DNA of 64,000 nucleotides from Mesostigma viride. Its lineage: Eukaryota; Streptophyta; Mesostigmatophyceae; Mesostigmatales; Mesostigmataceae. A model generated the notes under the pieces. It worked only from the letters and a program-made list of their open reading frames with translations, was not told where the DNA came from and ran no database searches. Position 1 is the first letter of the stretch, and each line of letters starts with the position of its first letter. The DNA is taken from positions 16,001 through 80,000 of the forward strand of contig RPFO01000412.1 of assembly GCA_009746045.1 (NCBI GenBank). Reading direction: 5' to 3'. This document shows positions 54,431 through 64,000 of the stretch, piece by piece. The translations under genes were made by a program, and so were the position numbers.

Positions 54431-55091
54431 TTAAGGGGACTCGTCACCAAAACACCAAAAAATCAATAAAAATTCAAAACTCGCATTAAACCTATGCAAA
54501 CAGTGCCCAAAAGTGATTGGGGACACAAAGTAGCATTTATGACGATTTGTCGTGCACTTACTAGGGGTACTACCCCTGGCATGTGGCTAAAAATAGCACA
54601 AGACGCTAAACCGTTCTTGCCGCCCAACGGTCAATAGGAGCATCTGTTTGACCTGCCCATACATTCCAAACAAGTTCCCCCTCTCCTCGACCGTTTGAGC
54701 TACTAACATGGGTCGGCGGGGCAGGTTTGTGAGAGTTATTAATTTTCCCGCCAAAATACGGTCTTTTTTCGCGGGAAAATTAATAACTCTCACAAACCTG
54801 ACCCGCTGAACCATGTTAGTAACTCAAACGGTCGAGGAGAGGGGGAACTTGTTTGGAATGTATGGGCAGGTCAATCAGATGCTCCTATTGACCGTGGCGT
54901 GGCAAAAACGGTTTAGCGTCTTGTGCTATTTTTAGCCAAATGCCGGGGGTAATACCCCAAGTAAGTGCACGACAAATCGTCATAAATGCTACTTTGGGTC
55001 CCCAAACCCATTTGGGCATTGTTCGCATAGGTTTAATGTGAGTTTTGAATTTTTATTGATTTTTTGGTGTTTTGGTGACGAGTCCCCTTAA
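54431..55091. mobile_element. 661-bp foldback element ending in TTAA
   Basis: Two 321-bp arms (54,431-54,751 and 54,771-55,091) are reverse complements with few mismatches and enclose a 19-base loop. The ends read TTAAGGGGACTCGTCACC and its complement. TTAA is the target of piggyBac-type elements, but it could also be part of the termini. No ORF is present. The transcript or single strand would fold into one long hairpin. Confidence 0.88.
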
Positions 55092-55439
55092 TCCGTGCAT
55101 GTTGTGCACTGAACAGGAACGAAAAGGGCAGAGACCCCCTTTCTCCTTCATGCCAGAGGCATGCCACACGGCCAGCAATCGGACACGATAGACGATCCGG
55201 CAAGGCAGTCTGTGGGTGCAATAAGACCCGCGTGAGCATATCATAACAAGGAGCGTGGGCAAGGAAGCTAAGCATAGCCAGGACGTAGCATGGCTGGCTG
55301 TACGAAGGCTAAGCTAAGGCTATGGCCCTGGGTGTGTACCGTGCGTTAGCGGTGCACGTGACTAGGTATGGTGGCACAGCTTGGCAAACATTCTAGGTAT
55401 GGCTGCCATGGCAGCAGTGACTACCAATGATTACAAGGG

Positions 55440-55650
55440 CTAATCTAGCCCGCAGGGGGCGTTCACATCTTGTGGTTGATCATCAGGTCCCCGCCCCTCC
55501 AGTAACCTTGGGCTTCTGGGGGTCCTGCTTCTGGCGCGGAGGTATTCCGGCCACAGGCCGCGTCGCTGCTGCTGCTGAGCAGGGGTCAGGTCGTCGTCCA
55601 GGTGAGGTCGTGCGACCCGTCATGCGACGAGAAGGGAACCGCTGCTTGGC
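55440..55650 (-). pseudogene. Relic resembling a LINE ORF1-like C-terminal domain, copy 2 (inverted)
   Basis: On the minus strand this reads MAKQRF..., then LWPEYLRQKQDPQKPKV and a disrupted end. It is the inverted, shorter counterpart of 53,488-53,735, with several indels. The sequence between each relic and the foldback element is also partly inverted-repeated. Confidence 0.4.
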
Positions 55651-55659
55651 CATGGTTTG

Positions 55660-56715
55660 GGTGTTGGGTGGTTAGGTAATTGGGTGGCTGGGTGTTGGGT
55701 GCGGGTTAGGTGGTTGTGTTGCTGGGCGGTTGTTTAGTTGGATGCCAAGGGAATCTTCGGTGGGTGGCTCAGGCGAGATGCTTCAATGCATGCCTGGCTA
55801 GAGGTGGGTGGGTTGGGCAGGTGGCTGGCTGACAGGTGAATGCCTGGGTAAGTGGCGCGGTCGATCTGTCCACTTGGAGCTAGGAGCGCAGGCAGTTGGA
55901 GAGGGATGGTGGGTGGGTGTTTGGGTGCATGGCTGGTTTATGGTTATGGTGGGTGGATGAATCCATGGAAGGTTGGTTGGTTATAGGTGCATGGCCAGGT
56001 GCATGGCTGGGTGATTGACATGCTTTGGGGACTTTGAAGTGGGTGACTTGTTGGTCTTAGAAGAACTAAGTGGGTGCATGGCTGAAACACTTGCATGGGT
56101 ATGAGGTTGGCGGGTTAGGTAGTGGTTGATTGGATGGTTAAGGATCGGCGGGTGGCCGGGTTGGTGCATGGGTGGGCCATCAGTGGACTTGGTCGCGGTG
56201 GATGTTTAGGTGACTAGAAGTGCGTGGGTGGGAGAACGGGTGGGTAGACGCGCAGATATGATTGTGTGGATGGAAGTGGGGTTGGGATCGACTCACGTAT
56301 CGCAAGTGAAGGGCTGCGCAGGTTGGCTTTGAGAGATAGGTGGCCGGTGGGTGGCTGGCTGAGAAAATGCATGCGTGGGTGCGTGGGTGGGTCAAGGGTG
56401 GGAGGCAGGGTAGGCGCACACACGGCCAGTTGGCTGGATGCTTAGGTGGTTGGGTGATTGGATCACTGGCTGGCTACATTGGATGGGTGAATGCCTCCTT
56501 ATTACCTACTACTAGGGCACTGGGTGCCCGGTTGCGCAGGTGGCTGGCTCGGTGGGTGGATGCCCAAGTGGATTCGTAGGTGGCTGGGTACCCGGGTGCA
56601 CGAGTGGTTAGAAAGGGTGGGTTAGTAAGGCCGGGCGTGGCTGGCTGGGTGCATGGGTGGGTCAGTGAGCGGGTGGGTGGCTGGGTGCCCGGGCACGCGA
56701 GTGTATGAGTAGTCT
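55660..56715. repeat. Degenerate GGGT/GGCT-rich low-complexity region
   Basis: Purine-rich 'ggtgggtgg', 'ggctgg' and 'gcatgg' mixture grading into the pure GGGT array. ORFs here (H/P/T-rich on the minus strand) are low-complexity artefacts. Confidence 0.75.
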
Positions 56716-56716
56716 T

Positions 56717-56803
56717 GTGGGTGGGTGGGTGGGTGGGTGGGTGGGTGGGTGGGTGGGTGGGTGGGTGGGTGGGTGGGTGGGTGGGTGGGTGGGTGGGTGG
56801 GTG
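56717..56803. repeat. (GGGT)n microsatellite
   Basis: About 21 uninterrupted copies of GGGT. G-runs at this spacing could form G-quadruplexes on the plus strand. Confidence 0.95.
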
Positions 56804-57606
56804 GCCTGGTGCTTGGCTGCATGGGTGGGTGACTGCATGGCTGACTCCGTGCTCACAAAGCGCAAAAGATGGAGACATGGGATATGCCAATGTCATGACG
56901 TGAGCATACATGGATGCCATGTGACATGTGCCAGCCTGTCACTGTACCTTGATGTTCGCTCGGCAGTTTGTGTAGAAAAAGCGGTCATTTCAAGGTGATG
57001 TGTTTATGGCAAAGTGACACGGGCTTATATCCAAGTTGGTGGACATGCTAAACATGATGCATGTGGGTTGCCAGACATGTATGTTTGCAACCCCATTGCG
57101 CACAGGAATCTGAAGTATATGGCATGATCATGTGTAAAAAACATGATTTTCACCTTTTCCTGCTTGCAAACGTCACTGTTTTATGGCTGAATGACATGGC
57201 ACAATCCAAACTTTGTGGACATGCTGAACATTTTTGGGTGGCATGCATGTTTGCACCTCCCCCACGTTTGATTTGGAGATGAAATTGGAGTCATAGTGCC
57301 CATAGGTAGTAAAAAATGCTATTTTCAACAACAACAATACCCTGGCAAGGAGGTCAAATATCCATATTTCTTCCAATTCAAGTTATGGGCATGTAGCTAG
57401 GCCTACTGCCTACGTTCTGTGCAAGTTTCAGGCTGAAATTATGTTTGGAGCTCAAGATACTGAATTCATGCAACCAAAACAGTGTTTTCCATCCATGTGT
57501 AAGTCCTCAACCCGCCCACCCCCCACCTCCACCCCCATCACCACCCTGCTCCTCTCTGCCCCCATGTGCACGCCCCGTCCACATCCCCCCGCTTTTCGGT
57601 CAATGC

Positions 57607-58470
57607 GCGTCAATGGTGATAGCCACCTTCAACGCCCGCACGCTACCGCCTGACACTGACCGCTGTCACTGCTTGCGCAGTGAGGACTGCCAGTGCCACA
57701 GAGTCTCCAATCTTAGTGGTTTCTGCATCAACAATTACATTGCAATCTTGGGGATTGAAGAACACCAGCGCACAGCTTCAAGCTCTACCGGCCTTAATGC
57801 TGACAACATTGACGGCCGGCGGTTTTATCATGAAGCCGGCGGCGACGGCACGCAGAAAACGGCGGCGGCGGTCTTCTGTGCTCCCCACTCGCAATACGCC
57901 ACATGGGCGACTGCCCCAGCTAGCTGGTCAACGCCCGCCTCCTCGTGGCCACCTTTCATTCTATGGACCGCTCGACCTACGCCCTGACGGTGGGCGTCGG
58001 TTACGCACCGCACTCCAGACACTCTGAACAAGATCGCAAAGCCTTCTTTCCTGAGCTGGAGAAACTGGCGAACGACACCCCTGGTCGAAACTACCTCGCC
58101 CTGCTACGGGACGCCAACGCAACGCTCCCACAAGGTACTGCATGGAGGATGTCAGCACGCCTCCGACGGTACGGAATCCAATGACAACACACCACTTTTC
58201 ACTGATTTGCTTACGACATGCGATTTGATAACTGCCAACACGTACCCGCTTTCCGCACAGTCATGATGCTCTGGTCACGCACTCCTCGCCCACTTGCACT
58301 GTGCAACGCTGCCTTGACCATGTGGTGGTACATAAGCGTCATGAAGGATCTGTACTAACCACCCGATTTACTAATATTGCACGGGACCGTGATCCCCCTT
58401 GCACTCGACGTGCGATCAGACCATCCCACCGTAACCGCACGCATCCACCTGCAATCCCCTCGCATTCTGT
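57607..58470 (+). pseudogene. LINE endonuclease relic
   Basis: Frame-shifted remains of an APE-type LINE endonuclease. The parts are VIATFNARTL at the start, YIAILGIEEHQR, STYALTVGVGYAPHSRH, LLRDANATLPQGT, then LDHVVVHKRH and RSDHPTVT near the end. These correspond in order to the family's N-terminal, E, GDFN-like and SDH blocks. Stops and at least three frame changes interrupt it, and no reverse transcriptase follows. It belongs to a different LINE family from 16,352-21,571. Confidence 0.6.
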
Positions 58471-58629
58471 TTAGGGTTTAATGTTTAGCCAGTGGGCGAG
58501 ATGTGCATGACCAGAGCATCATGACTGTGTGGAAAGAGGGCTTGGGTAGTTACCATATCGCATGTCATAAGAAACTCAGCGAAAAGTGGAGTGTTGCCAT
58601 CAATGGGAGTCCGTACCGTCGGGGGCGTG

Positions 58630-59130
58630 CTGACATCCTTCATGCAGTACCTTGTGGGACTGTTGCGTTGGCGTCCCGCAGCCGGGCGAGGTAGTTGCGA
58701 CCAGGGGTGTTGTTCGCTAGTTTCTGCAGCTCAGTGAAGAAGGCTTTGCGATCTTGTTTAGGGTGTCTGGAGTGCGGTGCGTAACAGACGCCCACCGCCA
58801 GAGCGTAGGTAGAGTGGCCCTCCATTGAATGGAAGGCGGCCACGAGGAGGCGGGCGATGACCAGCTAGGGCTCGCCAGACGCCCATGTGGCGCACGGCAA
58901 TCGGGGAGCAGCGGAGACGTACGCCACCGTTCCCTGCGCCGTCGCTGCCTCCAAAATAAAACCACCAGCCGTCAATGTCGTCAGCATTAAGGCCGGTAGA
59001 GCTCGAAGCGGTGCGCTGGTGTTCTTGGGTACCCAGGGTTATTGCGATGCAGTTGTCAGTATAGTTGCCAATAAGATTGGAGACTCGGTGGCACTGAGAG
59101 TTGTGAGCACATTCGTGAGCATTAGTTTTT
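58630..59130 (-). pseudogene. Second LINE endonuclease relic, inverted
   Basis: On the minus strand it matches the central part of the 57,607-58,470 relic (STYALAVGVCYAPHSRHPKQ, LARLRDANATVPQGTA and the SSSTGLNAD stretch). The two copies lie head-on, about 150 bp apart. Frame changes and a truncated end show it is non-functional. Confidence 0.6.
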
Positions 59131-60740
59131 TGTCAACGTTATGATTGCAGGGCTGGTTTGGGGCAAAACGATTAATCAATGTCGCATGATCATGTACCAC
59201 TGACCATCCAGTCGTTTCTGTGTATTCCAACGACTATATCATGACAGTGCACACCCAAGACTCTGCAGCTCGCATTTAGGGGGACTGCAGGTCGACCGGT
59301 CGAGACTTTAAGATTCAAGTGAGGCAACTATTCCTGGGGCGCAGATCCAGGCATGGTCTGGAGGTTAAGGTCGCAAGCCCTTGAGATTTCCCCAGTGATT
59401 GGCCAAGCGACTCTGTAGCACGAACACTGATAAGTAGAACTGTGCACACCCCATAGTCCATGATAGTTCAATCACTGACTACCGTTTGATAAGAAGAACT
59501 GTGCACACCCCATAGTCCATGATAGTTCAATCACTGACTACCGTTTGAGTACAAAGATCCATGCATGCGCAGCTCCATGCATAATGGAAAGGCAAGAGCT
59601 TCGAAATCATGGAAACGCCGTAAAATGCTTCGCCTTCACGCACGTAAACTGCTTTGCTGTCACCATAAACGTTTCACTGCAAGATCAAGAATTATATAAT
59701 CCTATTCATAGGAGACATCCATTTACAGGTTGTAAGAGATGCTCCACCTGTTACTTCCCATGTTGATGTTGAACTTCCAGTAGTTTCCCTTTATCTGGGC
59801 ATACAGGTTCTGAAGCAGCCACATCGCCCGGGATTAAAGTTGCGTGGGAGCGCAACACCGACATCCAAGCACAGAAAACGGATGCAGGGCAATGTAATGT
59901 CATTGCAAGGCAAGGACAAGGAGAAATGCCAGCACACGGATGTCTGCATTCTGACACTCATCAACAAGCAGCAGTTCTTAGACAAGCGCCAGCTCTTATC
60001 TTTGTAATTCCCTAAAAACCACAGCATGTAGTACTGAGTGTAAACCGAAGTACTTATTCTTCCATTCATTCCAAAAGATTAGATGGAAGCGCAGCATGGA
60101 AGATGCAAGGGCAGCCCAGCCAGTGTGGGGGCTGAAAAGCGAATAACAACATGCTCTTACTTTCTTGCCAGAAGGGACGTCTTGTCTGATGCACATGTCA
60201 GAAACGGCTCCATGCCACGAAGCCATTTCTGCCCAAAATGTTACCTTTCACCCCAAGTATTGCTCCCTTGTTTTACTACTGCTGAGGTGGCAAATGGGTC
60301 AATCACAATGCTGGTATATTCAGATGACTAAGCAATTTCAATATAGCACCAAATTTGTGAGCAGCAACATGCCATGCCTCGCGAGGGTGACCCTCCGGGC
60401 CAGGGTCACTTTGCCCCAATACCAACTGACTGCAACTGCGATGTTAATGTGGGGTGGTTTTGTGCGGGCACCATGTACCCATCGGACGACATGCGAGGGC
60501 AGCCACCAGTCCTGCAAGGTATTAGAACTTTGGCTGGACTTCATTTATAGGGTTGCGACAGGTTGGCAAGCCGACTTGGTGTGTTCTGGCAGACCAGGCG
60601 CCACGTACCCATCGGCTGACGTCGCAACCCAACGTGAGCTTAAGGTCATTTTGGTGCCCGAACCAGTTGACCATGGTATCTTTTGGGATCTTCTGGCTGA
60701 TCTCCACACAGTGCTTGAACCCACCCTGCGAGCATTGACA
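59131..60740. other. Unassigned region with one tandem duplication
   Basis: A perfect or nearly perfect 60-bp tandem duplication lies at 59,429-59,548 ('gataag(t/a)agaactgtgcac...'). ORFs in the rest are short and show no domain. Confidence 0.5.
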
Positions 60741-60756
60741 ATGTGATCCCATCCGC

Positions 60757-61070
60757 ACCCAAACAACAACACCCAAGCAACAACACCCACGCATCCAACA
60801 CCCAAGCAGCAACACCCAAGCAACAACACCCACGCAACAACACCCAAGCAACAACACCCAAGCAACAACACCCAAGCAACAACACCCAAGCAACAACACA
60901 CACGCATCCAGCACCCAACCAACAACGACCAAGCAACAACACCCAACCAACAACGCCCAAGCAACAACGAACAAGCAACCACACCCAAGCAACAAAACCC
61001 ACGCATCCGACACCCAACCAACAACGTCCACGCATCCGGCACCAAAGCGGCAATACCCGAGCAATAACGC
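60757..61070. repeat. 'caacaacacccaag' minisatellite
   Basis: Irregular repeats of caacacccaagcaa type (about 14 bp) with 'acgcatcc' insertions. The minus-strand frames rich in C, L and V (LLGCCCLGVV) are repeat artefacts. Confidence 0.88.
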
Positions 61071-61204
61071 CTAAGCAGAAGAGAGCAGACACAGCAGGCC
61101 CCCAGCAACTGGATACCTCAGGGACGCGGTCAGACACTACTCTATATTGTTAACATTAGTACAGTTTCATGACGCGGTTGGAACTATACAGAAAGATATC
61201 CCCA

Positions 61205-62075
61205 AAGGGGTGCCCAAAGGGGTCTCGACGTGTGCCATCGGCGAGAGCCCACGCGGCTGCCCAGATAGCTCAAGAATGGAATCTATAGCTTCGCCAGAAG
61301 CCCAGCCCAATGTGAGCACTCTATATTGTGCCATCTCAACATGTGCTATCGGCGAGAGCCCACGCGGCTGCCCAGCTAGTTCAAGAATGGAATCTATAGC
61401 TTCGCCAGAAGCCCAGCCCAATGAGAGCACTCTATATTGTGCCATCTCAACATGTGCTATCGGCGAGAGCCCACGCCGCTGCCCAGCTAGTTCAAGAATG
61501 GAATCTATAGCTTCGCCAGAAGCCCAGCCCAGTGTGAGCACTCTATATTGTGCCATCTCAACATGTGCTATCGGCGAGAGCCCACGCGGCTGCCCAGCTA
61601 GTTCAAGAATGGAATCTATAGCTTCGCCAGAAGCCCAGCCCAATGAGAGCACTCTATATTGTGCCATCTCAACATGTGCTATCGGCGAGAGCCCACGCGG
61701 CTGCCCAGCTAGTTCAAGAATGGAATCTATAGCTTCGCCAGAAGCCCAGCCCAATGTGAGCACTCTATATTGTGCCATCTCAACATGTGCTATCGGCGAG
61801 AGCCCACGCCGCTGCCCAGCTAGTTCAAGAATGGAATCTATAGCTTCGCCAGAAGCCCAGCCCAATGTGAGCACTCTATATTGTGCCATCTCAACATGTG
61901 CTATCGGCGAGAGCCCACGCCGCTGCCCAGCTAGTTCAAGAATGGAATCTATAGCTTCGCCAGAAGCCCAGCCCAATGTGAGCACTCTATATTGTGCCAT
62001 CTCAACATGTGCTATCGGCGAGAGCCCACGCCGCTGCCCAGCTAGTTCAAGAATGGAATCTATAGCTTCGCCAGA
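61205..62075. repeat. 111-bp tandem repeat, about eight units, open on both strands
   Basis: Unit starts at 61,335, 61,446, 61,557, 61,668 and so on (111 bp, 37 codons). A plus-strand ORF (61,147-62,169, 340 codons, repeats with GESPRGCPASSRMESI) and a minus-strand ORF (61,167-62,000, 277 codons, repeats with LGWASGEAIDSILELAGQ) both read through. Units differ at only a few positions, which suggests recent amplification. No known domain is recognised on either strand and I cannot say whether it is expressed. Confidence 0.9.
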
Positions 62076-62169
62076 GAACCAATTTGATCAAAGATATGGC
62101 GTAAACCAAAGTCGATTGGATGATACGTCCAACAGCAGCGGGTGGAAGGGATGGGCTGCATGCTGCTGA

Positions 62170-63420
62170 CCGTTCAAAATACGACTGCTGCACAACTGAT
62201 AGACTGCATTACCCTGCCGCAGGAAACACTTTCCTCCACGTTCGAGCATGATGCTCCCTACTAGTTTGCTTGCCAGACAGTAGTCACGGTATCGGCATGC
62301 AGGTGGGTAATTGGTAATATAGTGACTGCCAGGCAGGACAGCTTTGCTGGTTAGTACTGCGGTTTGAGGATGCGAGAACGTCCCCAGAGGAAGGCTGTGA
62401 ACAACAAGGAAGGTACCTGAACGAGCAACGTCCGGAAAGAAATCCTGGCAGCCAGCAAATGAAGCAAGCTATATCATGCCCTAGAAAAGCATTGAACCGC
62501 AACAGAGCACTCGCCTGGCCTTCTTAGTATAAAGTCAACGGGTTTCCCCATCACCTACCTCACGCACCACCTGGCTCCAGCCATGCTGTTTGCGGGTGCA
62601 CGTCCGTGGTGGGAAAGCAACCCACACAGGGGCAGCGAATGAGTTTGCAGATTGGGATGGAGGCAAGGGGGAATAACAGGCAACAAACAGCATAGCAGCA
62701 CGGTTGATGGTCGGACAGCGGCTGATCATGGTCTGCAGATGTGTCATGGCAGTCGTAAGTTTTTCAAAGGCCGGTTCATTATTTATTCAATGGCCGATTC
62801 ATTATCTATTCAATGGCCGGTTCTTGATGGTCAGTCCTTGATCGGGATCTGACAGAAGCAGCGAGCCGTTGTCAAAGAAGGGCACAGATGGCAGCCCGCC
62901 GAGGGAGGAAATGGAAGGGAAGACGTGGAGTGCGATGGAAAGGGAATATGTGCGATGGCAAAATGGAGGCTCAGGGGGGAGGCAGCGGAGAGAGGACCAG
63001 CAGCTGCAGAGTGGGCTGTGAACATTCCGAGTAGAAACAGGTCTGGAAACGTGCGCTTAATTTCCGCTGGGCTGATGTTTATCTAGACAAACTAGTATGT
63101 AGTGTGCTGTCATTTAGTCGCAACTTTGTGCCTCTCTGATTTCTTGACCCTTTAAAGAGGAAAAGACCGTTCACTACATTGTCTCCACCACAGGTGTCGT
63201 TCGCCTGATGCGGCGCCCAACCCATGCTTTAAGATGGTACACGATGGTTGGAATAGAGGCCCCAGTTGATTGGTTTGCCTACAGCATACCCGCATGTAAT
63301 CACACAGGCGCAAATGTGAGTTCAAACAAAACACGTGCGCTTCAAGGATGGGTTACGAAGCCCCAGCCAGCGCGGGGGTATATACAAAGGATAAGGAGGC
63401 GGAAGGATCAAGAGTATCAC
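62170..63420. other. Unassigned region, nothing recognised
   Basis: Only short ORFs without recognisable domains, and a small 'ttcattat(c/t)tattcaatggccg' duplication at 62,772-62,822. Confidence 0.5.
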
Positions 63421-63423
63421 GAG

Positions 63424-63575
<152 letters not shown>

Positions 63576-64000
63576 GTATATTCAGGATCAGGAGCATCAG
63601 GATAAGATATTGAGATATATATTGAGATATCTTGATACTACTATATATCCGGGTCCACACCTTTTTCTGATGAATTGGGGAGTCATAGCCGGCCTTGACG
63701 TCTAGACTCAGCAGCCCATCGTCTGACAGCACATAGCTTTTCTTGGCAGCAAGCATGTAGCCGACCCCGCCCGTACTGGAATCGCGCTTGGCGCCAACTT
63801 CTACCCAGTCGGCCCAGGAAATCTGCAGGGTTTTTTTCAGGCCGCCAGGCCATGCCAGGCCAGCAAGGGGCACACAAAGGGGGCGAGAAATTAGTGCCTT
63901 TGATGACAAGGTCTTTAAGTGAGTACCATGAACCCACCAGAGCATCCTGGGGGCCAAATATAAATAAAAATATATACGTATGTCTTTGACTGTGAGTACT
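63576..64000. other. Unassigned right edge
   Basis: Minus-strand ORF fragments (63,683-63,957) have no recognisable domain. No repeat or RNA gene is seen. Confidence 0.45.

Overview
The window is eukaryotic nuclear DNA, most likely from a repeat-rich alga of the green lineage. The main evidence is a multi-exon gene with GT-AG introns, an intact LINE whose C-terminus carries the zinc-knuckle type common in plant and green-algal LINEs, a Ty1/copia element, and very abundant tandem repeats. No bacterial operon, rRNA or confident tRNA gene is visible. The lineage is an inference and I do not name a species.

Layout. 1-1,760: diverged ~180-bp tandem repeat split by a dispersed element. 1,760-6,800: no convincing gene. 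6,840-12,895: a 97-bp satellite of about 62 units with higher-order duplications. 13,085-15,232: three minisatellites (82, ~28 and 21 bp), one interrupted by dispersed modules. 15,952-27,568: a Ty1/copia retrotransposon with 5-bp target duplication, whose 5' LTR is split by a 5.2-kb single-ORF LINE with a perfect 16-bp target duplication. 29,500-47,472: a large MORN-repeat gene; eleven exons were found, all phase-compatible, and both ends are missing. Its ninth visible intron (39,570-46,366) holds an inverted duplication of an intact 2-oxoglutarate/Fe(II) oxygenase-like gene; one arm carries a 512-bp MITE and the other keeps the empty site. 47,500-64,000: repeat-dominated, with a 1.1-kb CCCAT array inside a dispersed repeat, a 661-bp foldback element, inverted relics of LINE genes, GA, GGGT and CGT microsatellites, and a 111-bp repeat open on both strands.

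The only host gene I support is the MORN-repeat protein, plausibly a membrane- or cytoskeleton-associated scaffold. Around it are layered mobile elements whose order of arrival can be read: dispersed repeat, then Copia, then LINE; and oxygenase inverted duplication, then MITE. A recurring theme is short direct duplication (60-270 bp), several cases falling exactly on exon-intron borders of the MORN gene.
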